NCBI GenBank assembly: GCA_902806415.1
Contig: CADCWN010000168.1
Coordinates: forward strand, 1 to 40,544
From: an uncultured Thermomicrobiales bacterium
Lineage (GTDB): Bacteria; Chloroflexota; Chloroflexia; Thermomicrobiales; CADCWN01
DNA: 40,544 nt
Direction: 5' to 3'
The position numbers were made by a program, and so were the translations under genes. Below are positions 7,878-15,804 of the stretch, one piece after another. The notes beneath the pieces were generated by a model. It was given only the letters and a program-made list of their open reading frames with translations, did not search any database and was not told the origin of the DNA. How positions within the stretch are numbered: the first letter of the stretch is position 1; every line of letters begins with the position of its first letter.

Positions 7878-7919
7878 CCCCGCTCCCCGGATGGGGAGCG
7901 GGGTGCCGCCCACGAGCGG
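7878..7919. repeat. GC-rich double hairpin between amidinohydrolase and amidohydrolase genes
   Basis: A perfect 11-bp stem, CCCCGCTCCCC (7878-7888) with GGGGAGCGGGG (7893-7903), loop GGAT, is followed by GCCGC-CCACGA-GCGGC. The same order, a CCCC/GGGG hairpin then a GCCGCC/GGCGGC hairpin, recurs at 24634-24686 and in weaker form near 39555-39595. No T-tract is present. Confidence 0.65.
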
Positions 7920-7946
7920 CGGGGTGAGGGCAAGAAAGGAGTGACC

Positions 7947-9161
7947 ATGACCCACCAACTCGCGCGCTACGATCTGCTGATCACCGGCGGCGAAGTCCTC
8001 GACCCGGCGGCGGGGCTCACCGGCAAGCTCGATGTCGCCATCGCCGAGGGGCGGATCGCCGCAGTCGAGCCGTCGATCGATCCGGGTCGCGCCGATCGCG
8101 TCATCGACGCGCGCGGGCAGATCGTCACCCCCGGCCTGGTCGATCTCCACACGCACATCTACTGGGGGGTCACCTACTGGGGGATCGAGGCTGACCCGGT
8201 CGCCGCGCGCACCGGCGTCACCACCTGGCTCGACGTGGGCAGCGCCGGGGCGTACACCTTCCCCGGCTTCCGCCGCTACATCGCCGAGCCGAACCGCGCG
8301 CGCACCTTCTGCCTGCTCAATCTCGCCTCGATCGGCCTCGTCGCGCCGAGCTGGGAGTTCCAGAACCCGAACCACTGGGATGTCGATCTGGCGGAGAAGA
8401 TCGTCAACGAGAACCGCGACCTCATCCTGGGGATCAAGGCGCGGATCGACCCCGAGACGACGCGCGGGGTCGGGATCGCGCCGCTCGAACGGGCGCGCGA
8501 ACTGGCCGATCGGGTCGGTCTGCCGCTGATGATCCACTTCGGCAACGGCACCCCGACCCTCGACGAGATCTTGCCGCTGACCCGCCCCGGCGACATCCTG
8601 ACCCACTGCTTCCGGGGCGGCGACAATGCGGTGGCGAAGGCGGGCCAGCCGGTCCGCCCCGACATCAAGCGCTTGCACGAGGCCGGGCTGATCCTCGACA
8701 TCGGCCACGGCACCGGCTCGTTCAGCTACGCCACGACCGAGGCGGCGCTGGCCGACGGCTTCCTGCCCGACGTGATCAGCAGCGACATCCACCAGATGGC
8801 CGTGCAGGGGCCGATGTTCGACCTACCCGTGACCCTCTCGAAATTCCTCAACCTGGGGATGTCGCTGCCCGATGTGATCGAGCGCGCGACCGGTCGCGCC
8901 GCCGCCGCGATGGGTCGCCCCGACCTTGGCACGATCACGCCGGGGAGCGTGGCCGATGTGGCCCTCTTCCGCGTCGAGGAGGGCGACTACACCTTCTACG
9001 ACATCCAGATGGAGCCACGCAAAGGGACAAAACTGCTCGTCAACACCCTCACCCTGCTTGACGGCGAGGAGTTGCCGCGCCTCCCGGAGCGGGAGCGGAT
9101 GATCTGGGCGACCCTGCCGCCGCAGCAGGAGGGGAAGCAGCGGAGGCCGGAGCAAGGGTAG
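7947..9161 (+). CDS. Amidohydrolase/deacetylase-family metallohydrolase
   Basis: A 404-residue amidohydrolase-superfamily enzyme with a binuclear metal site. Visible ligands: His68 and His70 in 'DLHTHIYWG', the probable carboxylated Lys164 in 'GIKARI', His197 in 'LMIHFG', a His in 'LTHCF', and Asp280 in 'SSDIHQM' as general base. The N-terminal 'YDLLITGGEVLDP' and C-terminal 'GSVADVALFRVEEGD' form the small beta-domain. It belongs to the dihydroorotase-like family whose genes often neighbour SelA/DgaE-like genes, as here; the reaction is probably hydrolysis of an N- or O-acyl bond. Start chosen for AGAAAGGAGTGACC before the ATG; the longer frame from 7662 runs through the previous gene. Substrate unknown. 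Confidence 0.88.
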   Translation: MTHQLARYDLLITGGEVLDPAAGLTGKLDVAIAEGRIAAVEPSIDPGRADRVIDARGQIVTPGLVDLHTHIYWGVTYWGIEADPVAARTGVTTWLDVGSAGAYTFPGFRRYIAEPNRARTFCLLNLASIGLVAPSWEFQNPNHWDVDLAEKIVNENRDLILGIKARIDPETTRGVGIAPLERARELADRVGLPLMIHFGNGTPTLDEILPLTRPGDILTHCFRGGDNAVAKAGQPVRPDIKRLHEAGLILDIGHGTGSFSYATTEAALADGFLPDVISSDIHQMAVQGPMFDLPVTLSKFLNLGMSLPDVIERATGRAAAAMGRPDLGTITPGSVADVALFRVEEGDYTFYDIQMEPRKGTKLLVNTLTLLDGEELPRLPERERMIWATLPPQQEGKQRRPEQG

Positions 9162-9172
9162 GGAGGTGAAGA

Positions 9173-9455
9173 GGCGCGGGCGGTTGTGATGACGCAGGCG
9201 GTTGAGTAGGCAGGCGGTTGAACCCTGTGACCCGGCACAGGACAAGACCGCGCCCGGGGGCGGCGCGGCCGCCACGAAACCGCCCTGCGGCGGTTAGGTT
9301 CGTTATAGGTGTAATGCCTCATGGGCGGGGCAACGCCTTTCATCGCGACCTAACCGACGACGGTCGGTTTCGTGGCGCGCACGCCCCGAGGCGCGGTCTT
9401 GTCCTGTGCCGGGCCACAGGGTTCAACCGCCTGCGTCATCACAACCGCCCGCGCC
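9173..9455. repeat. Long palindromic repeat A1 made of two inverted three-hairpin units
   Basis: Left arm 9173-9299 and right arm 9348-9455 are near-perfect inverted copies around a 48-nt loop; the left arm has a 16-nt duplication after 9204. Each arm folds into three hairpins. On the left: CCTGTG/CACAGG (9224-9241), GGCGGC/GCCGCC (9259-9273) and AACCGCC/GGCGGTT (9278-9295). The linkers AAGACCGCGCC, CCACGAA and TTAGG are conserved. A homologous palindrome lies at 35131-35391. It fills the 331-nt gap 9162-9492, which has no gene, and ends 37 nt before the aminotransferase ATG, leaving only the RBS. It could be an RNA element or a small non-autonomous mobile repeat; no target duplication was recognised. 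Confidence 0.85.
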
Positions 9456-9492
9456 ACCTATAACTCTCCACCAGCAGAAAGGAGCCCCTCCC

Positions 9493-10803
9493 ATGCCCAC
9501 CACCCCAGCCGACTTACTCTTCACCAAGGCACAAGGCTCGCTCGCCGGTGGCGTCTCGGCCTCGATGCGCCTGCACCCCTACCTCGGTCGCCCGTTCTAC
9601 CATGTGCGCGGCGATGGCGCGTACATCTACGATCTCGACGATCGGCGCTACATCGACTACAACGTCTCCAACGGCGCGACGATGATCGGCCACAACCACC
9701 CCGCAGTCCGCGCGGCGATCGGGACCGGGCTCGACATGGGGATCATCGCCGCCGCCGAGACGCCGTACCACGACCAACTCGCAGCCACCCTGGCCGAGAT
9801 CATCCCGGCGATCGAGCGGGTCCGCTACGCCTCGACCGGCACCGAGGTGACGATGGTCGCCATCCGCATCGCCCGCGCCGCGACCAGGCGCACCAAGATC
9901 CTCAAATTCGACGGCCACTTCCACGGCCTCTCCGAGCCGTTCCTCTTCAAGCGCGCCGACCCGTGCGCCGAGTCCGACGACGTTATCCCGTCATCCGGCG
10001 GCGTCACCGACACCGCCGCCGCCGACGTGGTGATGGCCCCCTGGAACGATCTCGACGCGGTGGACGCCGCCTTCGAGCGCCACCCCGGCAAGATCGCGGC
10101 GATCATCGCCGAGCCGGTCTGGTACAACGCGGGCTGCATTCTCCCCGCACCCGGTTTCCTCGCCGGGTTGCGCGAGCGCGCGACCGCCCACGGCAGCCTG
10201 CTGATCTTCGACGAGGTCCTCTCCGGCTTCCGCATGGCGCTCGGCGGGGCGCAGGCCCACTACGGCGTCACGCCCGACCTGACGACGCTGGCGAAGGCGC
10301 TGGCGAACGGGATGCCCCTCTCGGTGGTCGCCGGGCGCGCGGACCTGATGGACCAACTCGCCCCGACCGGCACGGTCGTCCACAGCGGCACCTACTCCGG
10401 CCACCTGCTGAGCGTCCTGGCCGCCATCGCCACCCTCGAACACCTCGCCGAACCTGGCCTCTACGATCGCCTCAACGCCCGAGCCGCGCAGTTCTACGGC
10501 GACATCCAGGCGATCTTCGACCGCCACAGTTTCCCCGCCCGCATCCAGGGGCTCGGCACCCGCTTCGGCCTCTACATGGGGATCCGCGAGCCGGTCCGCA
10601 CCCTCACCGACGCGCTCGGCCACGACCACGAGTTGCACCGCCGCTTCGTCCTCGGCTGCCTCGCGCGCGGGGTCTACTTCCACGGCTACACCAGCAGCGG
10701 CGCACCCGGCCACGCCGGGTTCTCGACCGCCCACAGCGAGGCCGACTTCGCGCACACTCTGGAAGCGATCGAGGCGACGGTTGCCGAGATCGGGCGGGCG
10801 TGA
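9493..10803 (+). CDS. Class III PLP aminotransferase, glutamate-1-semialdehyde aminomutase-like
   Basis: A 436-residue class III aminotransferase, closest in style to glutamate-1-semialdehyde 2,1-aminomutase (HemL) relatives. 'GDGAYIYDLDDRRYIDYNVSNGATMIGHNHPAV' (about residues 41-73) is the class signature start, 'STGTEVTMVAIRIARA' the cofactor-binding segment, 'LLIFDEVLSGFRM' carries the PLP-ring Asp, and 'TTLAKALANGMPLS' holds Lys268. It lies in a catabolic run far from tetrapyrrole genes, so a transaminase for an amino acid or amine is more likely than HemL itself. Start chosen for AGAAAGGAGCCCCTCCC before the ATG. It is the first gene after palindrome A1. Confidence 0.87.
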   Translation: MPTTPADLLFTKAQGSLAGGVSASMRLHPYLGRPFYHVRGDGAYIYDLDDRRYIDYNVSNGATMIGHNHPAVRAAIGTGLDMGIIAAAETPYHDQLAATLAEIIPAIERVRYASTGTEVTMVAIRIARAATRRTKILKFDGHFHGLSEPFLFKRADPCAESDDVIPSSGGVTDTAAADVVMAPWNDLDAVDAAFERHPGKIAAIIAEPVWYNAGCILPAPGFLAGLRERATAHGSLLIFDEVLSGFRMALGGAQAHYGVTPDLTTLAKALANGMPLSVVAGRADLMDQLAPTGTVVHSGTYSGHLLSVLAAIATLEHLAEPGLYDRLNARAAQFYGDIQAIFDRHSFPARIQGLGTRFGLYMGIREPVRTLTDALGHDHELHRRFVLGCLARGVYFHGYTSSGAPGHAGFSTAHSEADFAHTLEAIEATVAEIGRA

Positions 10804-10885
10804 GAGAGTGAGCGCGCCGCATATCGCGGTGCCTTGCCGCCACACGAAGCCGATTGATCGACTGTGCCACGGGGGAGGAAAGAGG

Positions 10886-11284
10886 ATGGCCGAACCGTTC
10901 ATCGCCGCGATCGACCACGAGAATCTGCACGTCGCGATCCGCGTGCGCGACCTCGACACCGCGCTCGCCTTCTACCGCGATCTGGTCGGCCTGCCGATCT
11001 TGCGCTGGACCGGGGAGAAGGACAACCCGATCATGGTCTGGCTGCCCGGCGTGCAACTCGGGCGGCGCGAGGTCGAGCCCGGCGAGAACCCCCACGCGAT
11101 CCTCGATCATATCGGGATCGCGCTGAAAGATGTCGAGGCGGTCCACAATCGCCTCCAAGCCGCCGGGCACACCCCCGAGCGACCGCTCAACAAGACCCAC
11201 TTCCCCAGCGTCGATCGCGAGGTCCAGACCGTCTTCTACCGCGACCCGGACGGCAACCTCGTCGAATTCCTACAGTGGCGGTAG
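10886..11284 (+). CDS. VOC-family (glyoxalase/dioxygenase fold) protein
   Basis: A small 132-residue metalloprotein of the vicinal-oxygen-chelate superfamily with two beta-alpha-beta-beta-beta modules. 'ENLHVAIRVRDLDTALAFYRDLVGLPIL' opens module 1 with a metal His; 'LDHIGIALKDVEAVHNRLQAAG' opens module 2 with a second His; 'YRDPDGNLVEFLQW' gives the C-terminal metal Glu. The ligand set is complete, so it could be a glyoxalase, dioxygenase or epimerase. Start chosen because GGGGGAGGAAAGAGG directly precedes the ATG. It lies between the aminotransferase and RidA in the catabolic run. Confidence 0.85.
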   Translation: MAEPFIAAIDHENLHVAIRVRDLDTALAFYRDLVGLPILRWTGEKDNPIMVWLPGVQLGRREVEPGENPHAILDHIGIALKDVEAVHNRLQAAGHTPERPLNKTHFPSVDREVQTVFYRDPDGNLVEFLQWR

Positions 11285-11286
11285 GG

Positions 11287-11359
11287 CGAACGACGAAGAA
11301 CGAAGTAAGGGCGCAATGCTTCGGCAAGTTCGTACTTCGTAGTTCGTACTTCGTACTTC
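11287..11359. repeat. Heptad inverted repeat B2 (decayed left arm)
   Basis: The right arm 11328-11359 has four tandem 7-mers of type TTCGTAC/TTCGTAG. The left arm (11287-11310) is made of related GAACGA and CGAAGTA words but keeps only an 8-bp perfect match, ACGAAGTA (11300-11307) with TACTTCGT. It fills the gap between VOC and RidA genes and ends about 17 nt before the RidA Shine-Dalgarno. Confidence 0.65.
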
Positions 11360-11390
11360 ACGACTGCATATCAACAGCAGGAGGTTTACA

Positions 11391-11849
11391 TTGTCACCTG
11401 AGCAGAAGATGGCCGAACTGGGGCTGGAACTGAAAGAGGTGGTGGTCGGCCCGGTGGGGCTGCTGCCGTGGGTGCAGGTGGGGAATCTGCTCTATATGTC
11501 CGGGCGTACACCGGATCGGACCGGCAAGGCGTGGAACGGGCAGGTTGGCAAGGAGTACACGACGGCGGAGGGGAAGGAAGCCGCGCGCGAGGTCGCCTGG
11601 AGCCAGCTCTGCGCCGCCAAGTCGGCCCTCGGCGACCTGGGTCGGATCAAGCGGGTGATCAAAGTCCTCGGGATGGTCAACTCCGCCCCCGGCTTCTCCG
11701 AGCAGCCGCAGGTAATCAACGGCTTCTCCGAACTGTTCGTCGAGGTCTTCGGCGAGAACGGTCGCCACGCCCGCTCCGCCGTCGGGATGGCCGGGCTGCC
11801 CGGCAACGTCCCGGTCGAGGTTGAGGTGATCTTCGAGATTGCCGAATAA
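11391..11849 (+). CDS. RidA/YjgF-family deaminase (TTG start)
   Basis: A 152-residue member of the RidA family, which hydrolyses reactive enamine/imine intermediates released by PLP enzymes to ketoacids and ammonia. 'VQVGNLLYMSGRTP' is the conserved strand and substrate pocket, 'AKSALGDLGRIKRVIKVLGMVNSAPGF' the helix and strand pair, and 'HARSAVGMAGLPGNVPVEVEVIFEI' contains the signature Arg. It is longer than classic RidA (~128), like the subfamily with an extended loop around 'TGKAWNGQVGKEYT'. Translation starts at TTG: AGGAGG lies 6 nt before it, and no in-frame ATG occurs before residue 7. Context with SelA-like and aminotransferase enzymes fits a role in clearing enamines. Confidence 0.9.
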   Translation: MSPEQKMAELGLELKEVVVGPVGLLPWVQVGNLLYMSGRTPDRTGKAWNGQVGKEYTTAEGKEAAREVAWSQLCAAKSALGDLGRIKRVIKVLGMVNSAPGFSEQPQVINGFSELFVEVFGENGRHARSAVGMAGLPGNVPVEVEVIFEIAE

Positions 11850-11852
11850 GAA

Positions 11853-11948
11853 ACGGAACAGGAGCCACGGAGTCACGGAGGACGCCGGGAGAGATTTTTA
11901 TTCGTCTCCCTCCCCGCCCACGCCGTGACTCCGTGGATCCTGTTCCGT
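11853..11948. repeat. Octad inverted repeat B3 with nested hairpin
   Basis: Arms 11853-11878 and 11923-11948 pair over 26 bp with one mismatch; the inner part repeats an 8-mer (CCACGGAG, TCACGGAG). A second hairpin, GGGAGA (11887-11892) with TCTCCC (11905-11910), lies inside and has an AT-rich loop (GATTTTTATTCG). The element starts 3 nt after the RidA stop and ends about 23 nt before the next RBS, so it fills the gap. Confidence 0.85.
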
Positions 11949-11982
11949 CCCGCTCACCATTGCTACTGACTCGGGAGGAGAA

Positions 11983-12915
11983 ATGACCACCAAACCTCGG
12001 ATCGATTTTGGCTACAACCCGCCGACCGGCGATCGCGGCGTGGAGACGATCGATCCGGCGACGTTCACGCGCGATCTGCAAACGGTGCTCGATGTCGCCA
12101 AGCCGTACTTCTCGTCATTCTGGGTCTCCGACCACCTGATGACCCACAGCGGCTTCAGGATGGAGTGCTGGACCCAGCTGACCTGGCTGATGGCGCGCTA
12201 CCCCGACCAGCTCTTCAGCAACACCGTCATGGCGAACTCGTACCGGCCACCGGCGCTGCTCGGCAAGATGGCCGCGACGTTGCAAGCGTTCAGCGGCGGT
12301 CGGTTCGTCCTCGGCTACGGCGCGGGCTGGGCGGAGGAGGAGTACCGGGCCTACGGCTACGACTTCCCTTCCGCGAAGGTGCGGATCGCGCAAATGGTCG
12401 AGGGGATCGAGGTGATGCGCGCCCTCTGGACCGGCGGGCCGGTCTCCTACGAGGGGCAATATTACCAGCTGCGCGACGCGGTCTGCGAGCCGCAGCCGGA
12501 GCCGATGATCCCGATCCTGATCGGCGGCGACGGCGAAAAGTTCCTGCTGCGCGCGGTCGCCGAGCACGGCAACTGGTGGCTGCCGTTCAGCCGGGGCGAC
12601 GAACTCCTGAAGCACAAGATCGCGGTTCTCAAGGACCATTGCACGGCGGTCGGGCGCGACTACGACAGCATCCGCAAGACGTTCCAGTTGCGCGTCCACC
12701 TGGCGAAGACGCGCGCCGAGGCGGAGAAGCTGGTCGGCGGCAACCCGATGCGCCCGGAAGATCCCGCCTACGTCGGCGACCCCGCCGGGCTGGTCGAGCG
12801 CCTGCACCAATTGCACGAACTCGGCTTCGACCTCTTCCAACTGGTCTTCCCGCGCTTCACCGACACCGAGGATATCGAGCTCTTCGGGCAGGAAGTGTTG
12901 CCCGCGTTCCGCTGA
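11983..12915 (+). CDS. LLM-class (luciferase-like, probably F420-dependent) oxidoreductase
   Basis: A 310-residue bacterial-luciferase-like TIM-barrel protein. 'SSFWVSDHLMTHSG' (substrate/cofactor loop), 'ALLGKMAATLQAFSGGRFVLGYGAGWAEEEYRAYG' (the best-conserved LLM segment, about residues 87-121) and 'PMIPILIGGDGEKFLLRAVAEHGNWW' are typical of the F420-dependent branch. Reduced flavin cannot be excluded from sequence. The ATG follows GGGAGGAGAA. It is the third consecutive gene preceded by an inverted-repeat or other hairpin gap. A second LLM gene lies at 22207-23115 on the other strand with a recognisably similar core. Confidence 0.88.
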   Translation: MTTKPRIDFGYNPPTGDRGVETIDPATFTRDLQTVLDVAKPYFSSFWVSDHLMTHSGFRMECWTQLTWLMARYPDQLFSNTVMANSYRPPALLGKMAATLQAFSGGRFVLGYGAGWAEEEYRAYGYDFPSAKVRIAQMVEGIEVMRALWTGGPVSYEGQYYQLRDAVCEPQPEPMIPILIGGDGEKFLLRAVAEHGNWWLPFSRGDELLKHKIAVLKDHCTAVGRDYDSIRKTFQLRVHLAKTRAEAEKLVGGNPMRPEDPAYVGDPAGLVERLHQLHELGFDLFQLVFPRFTDTEDIELFGQEVLPAFR

Positions 12916-12937
12916 GCAAGGCCCGCGACTGAGGGCC

Positions 12938-13092
12938 GCACCTCGTTACAAGGTGCGCCCCCCCGCATGAGTAATCAGTAACCCCAAATGAGGATCGGCA
13001 GCGAACCGATCACGCCCCTTTGCAAGCGCGCGGCGACAATTCATGATCGCGCGATAAATTGCCTTCGCGATCGGTGCGCCGCTGCCGCACCG
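12938..13092. other. Cluster of short hairpins before the cyclase gene
   Basis: Three small perfect hairpins in the 199-nt gap: GCACCT/AGGTGC (12938-12956), GATCGCG/CGCGATC (13045-13072) and CGGTGCG/CGCACCG (13072-13092). None is followed by a T-tract. They could stop or slow transcription between the LLM and cyclase genes, but the evidence is only the pairing. Confidence 0.4.
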
Positions 13093-13114
13093 GGGTAAAC
13101 CAGTAGGAGGGACC

Positions 13115-13888
13115 ATGCCCGCGATCACCGGATTGCTGCGCGACCTCGCGGCGGGGAACGTCGCGATCATCGACCTGACGATGCCGCTCTCGGAGCGGAC
13201 CCCGGTCTTGCAGTTGCCCCCGCCGTTCGCGAATACACGGGGGTTCTCACTGCGGGAGGTCAGCCGCTTCGATGAGCGCGGGCCGGCCTGGTCTTGGAAC
13301 GACATCGCGATGGGCGAGCATGTCGGCACCCACTTCGACGCGCCAACGCACTGGATCACCGGCAAGGACGGGCGCGATGTCTCGCAAGTCCCGCCCACAG
13401 ATCTCATCGGCCCGGCGGCGGTGATCGACAAGAGCGCTGAGTGCGCAGCGAATCCCGACTTCCTGCTCGAGATCGAGGATCTCGAAGCGTGGCAGCGCGA
13501 GCACGGGCCGTTGCCATCGGGCGGCTGGCTCCTCTATCGCACCGGCTGGGACGCGCGCGCCCACGACCAGGCCGCCTTCCTCAACGCCGACGCCTCGGGG
13601 TCGCACACGCCGGGTATCTCTGCGGCATGCGCGCGCTGGCTCGCCGAGCAGTCGCCGATCGTCGGCATCGGCGTTGAGACGGTCGGCACCGATGCCGGCC
13701 TCGCCCACAGCTTCGACCCGCCGTTCCCCTGTCACGCCTTCCTCCTCGGCGCGGGCAAGTACGGCCTGACGCAACTCGCCAATCTCGCCGCGCTGCCGCC
13801 GACGGGGGCGATGCTGATCGTTGCGCCACTGCCGATCGTCGGCGGGACCGGCAGCCCGGCGCGCGCCCTCGCCCTCGTGGAGCGCTGA
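13115..13888 (+). CDS. Cyclase-family protein (kynurenine-formamidase-like metal hydrolase)
   Basis: A 257-residue member of the cyclase family (Pfam Cyclase; includes bacterial kynurenine formamidase KynB and isatin hydrolase), Mn/Zn enzymes that hydrolyse cyclic or N-formyl amides. 'IIDLTMPLSERTPV' is the N-terminal strand. 'GEHVGTHFDAPTHWI' is the signature HxGTHxDxPxH metal motif (about residues 67-81). 'GIGVETVGTDAG' and 'FPCHAFLLGAGKYGLTQLANL' complete the pocket. Start chosen for TAGGAGGGACC before the ATG. The next gene starts 1 nt after its stop, so the two are surely co-translated, linking this hydrolase to a ThDP enzyme. Confidence 0.87.
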   Translation: MPAITGLLRDLAAGNVAIIDLTMPLSERTPVLQLPPPFANTRGFSLREVSRFDERGPAWSWNDIAMGEHVGTHFDAPTHWITGKDGRDVSQVPPTDLIGPAAVIDKSAECAANPDFLLEIEDLEAWQREHGPLPSGGWLLYRTGWDARAHDQAAFLNADASGSHTPGISAACARWLAEQSPIVGIGVETVGTDAGLAHSFDPPFPCHAFLLGAGKYGLTQLANLAALPPTGAMLIVAPLPIVGGTGSPARALALVER

Positions 13889-13889
13889 G

Positions 13890-15548
13890 ATGGGCGATCT
13901 GCCCGTCCCCGTGGCGGTGGGCCGGACCCTCGCCGCGCTCGGTGCCTCCCAGGTCTTCGGGCTGATCGGCAGCGGCAACTTCGCCGTGACCAACGCGCTG
14001 GTCGCCGCCGGTGTCCCGTTCGTCGCGGCGCGGCACGAGGGTGGCGCGATCACGATGGCTGACGCCTACGCGCGCGTGAGCGGCGAGGTCGGCCTCTGCT
14101 CCGTCCACCAGGGACCCGGGCTCACCAACGCGATCACCGGCCTGACCGAGGCGGCGAAGAGTCGCACTCCCCTGCTGCTGCTCGCGGCCGACACCGCCGC
14201 CGCCGCGATCCGGTCGAACTTCCGCATCGCCCAGGACCAACTCGTCGCCGCAGTCGGGGCCGCGCCCGAGCGCCTGCACGGCCCGGCCTCCGCGATCGCC
14301 GACACGGTGCGCGCCTACAGGTGGGCGCAGGTCGAGCGACGACCGATCGTGCTGATGCTCCCCCTGGATATCCAGGCCGGGCACTGTCCCTGGCCCGCCG
14401 GGAATCCACCACCCGCAGTCGCGTTGCGACCGGCCCAGCCCACGACGGCGGCGGTAGTCGAGGCGGCGAGGATATTGGCAAGCGCCCAGCGCCCGCTGAT
14501 CATCGCCGGGCGCGGGGCGGCGCTCGCCGGGGCGCGCGAGGCGCTGGAGCGGCTCGCCGAGCGCAGCGGCGCCCTACTCGCGACCTCGGCGGTCGCCAAC
14601 GGCCTCTTCGCGGGCAACCCGTGGGCGCTCGGCATCGCTGGCGGCTTCGCCTCGCCGACTGCGGCGGAACTGATCGGCGCGGCCGACGTGGTCCTCGGTT
14701 TCGGCGTGGCGCTGAATATGTGGACCACGCGCCACGGACACCTGCTCAGCCCGGACGTGACGATCATCCAGGTCGATCACGAGGCCGAGGCGATCGGCGC
14801 GCACCATCGGGTCGATCTCGCCGTGCCGGGCGATGCCGCCGAGACGGCGCGGGCGATCGGGGAGGAGTTGGCGCGCGAGGCGGCGACGCCCACCCCCTGG
14901 CGGACACCAGCGCTTGCGGCGCGAATCCGCGCCGGAGCCTGGCAGAACGAGCCATTCGACGACGCCAGCGCCGACGGCCGCATCGACCCTCGCACCCTCT
15001 CCCGCGCGCTCGACGCGCTCCTGCCGGAGGGGCGGACCGTGGCGACCGACTCCGGCCACTTCATGGGCTACCCGGCGATGTACCTGCGCGTCCCGGATGC
15101 TCGGGGCTTCGTCTTCACGCAGGCGTTCCAGGCGGTGGGGCTGGGGCTGGCCAGCGCCATCGGTGCCGCCGTCGCCCGCCCCGACCGGCTTACCGTGGCC
15201 GCCCTCGGCGATGGCGGCGCGCTGATGGGCCTCTCGGAGATGGAGACGGTCGCGCGCCTGGGCCTGCGGATGCTGATCGTGATCTACAACGATGCCGCCT
15301 ACGGTGCCGAAGTCCATCACTTCGGGCCGCAGGGTGCCTCGCTCGATCTGGTGCGCTTCCCAGATGTCGACTTCGCGGCGCTCGGGCGCGCGGTCGGGCT
15401 GGCGGGCGTGACCGTTCGCGCACCCGAGGATCTGCGCGCGGTAGAGGCGTGGCTGACCGAGGGCCGGGGCGGGGCGCTGGTCCTCGACGCGAAGGTGGTC
15501 CCCACCGTGGTCGCGGCCTGGCTCGAAGAGGCATTCCGCGGCCATTGA
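13890..15548 (+). CDS. Thiamine-diphosphate-dependent enzyme, acetolactate-synthase-like
   Basis: A 552-residue ThDP enzyme with three domains: PYR-binding with catalytic Glu50 in 'ARHEGGAI', a central domain from about residue 190 ('ARILASAQRPLIIAGRGAAL'), and a PP-binding domain with 'GDGGALMGLSEMETVARLGLRMLIVIYND', the GDG-N29 metal motif. The family makes or breaks C-C bonds beside a carbonyl (acetolactate synthase, benzoylformate decarboxylase, oxalyl-CoA decarboxylase). No small regulatory subunit gene adjoins it, and it is coupled to a cyclase-family hydrolase, so a catabolic 2-oxoacid decarboxylase or lyase is more likely than branched-chain biosynthesis. Start at 13890 overlaps the intergenic base after TGA; GTGGAGCG serves as RBS. 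It is the last gene of the catabolic run. Confidence 0.88.
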   Translation: MGDLPVPVAVGRTLAALGASQVFGLIGSGNFAVTNALVAAGVPFVAARHEGGAITMADAYARVSGEVGLCSVHQGPGLTNAITGLTEAAKSRTPLLLLAADTAAAAIRSNFRIAQDQLVAAVGAAPERLHGPASAIADTVRAYRWAQVERRPIVLMLPLDIQAGHCPWPAGNPPPAVALRPAQPTTAAVVEAARILASAQRPLIIAGRGAALAGAREALERLAERSGALLATSAVANGLFAGNPWALGIAGGFASPTAAELIGAADVVLGFGVALNMWTTRHGHLLSPDVTIIQVDHEAEAIGAHHRVDLAVPGDAAETARAIGEELAREAATPTPWRTPALAARIRAGAWQNEPFDDASADGRIDPRTLSRALDALLPEGRTVATDSGHFMGYPAMYLRVPDARGFVFTQAFQAVGLGLASAIGAAVARPDRLTVAALGDGGALMGLSEMETVARLGLRMLIVIYNDAAYGAEVHHFGPQGASLDLVRFPDVDFAALGRAVGLAGVTVRAPEDLRAVEAWLTEGRGGALVLDAKVVPTVVAAWLEEAFRGH

Positions 15549-15804
15549 GCCCCGGAACGACGCCCAAGCACACCGCTCACATCTCCTGATGCGGAGCTTC
15601 GCCGATCTCCCGAGAATCTTTCCCGAGCGAGTCAGGAAGGACGCCCCTTCTCGCCCAGTAATGGGCGTGCTACGCTCGATGCAGGGCGCTGCGGCGCGGA
15701 TAGGTCGGCCACCGTGGGCGGATCGAGACCGTCCGCCGCCGTCTCGCCCGCCGGATGCCACGGCGGTGGCAACTGGGGCGGTGAGCAGGAAGGAGCGTGT
15801 AGGC

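Noticed and set aside
9173..9455. Palindrome A1 considered as an insertion sequence or integron attC site
   Set aside because: It carries no transposase or integrase and I see no target-site duplication. The attC core sequences are absent. A non-autonomous element remains possible.
9493..10803. The aminotransferase as HemL of haem synthesis
   Set aside because: Only the family resembles HemL. No tetrapyrrole genes are near and the neighbours are catabolic.
13890..15548. The ThDP enzyme as biosynthetic acetolactate synthase (IlvB)
   Set aside because: No IlvN-type small subunit or ilv genes adjoin it, and it is coupled to a cyclase-family hydrolase.
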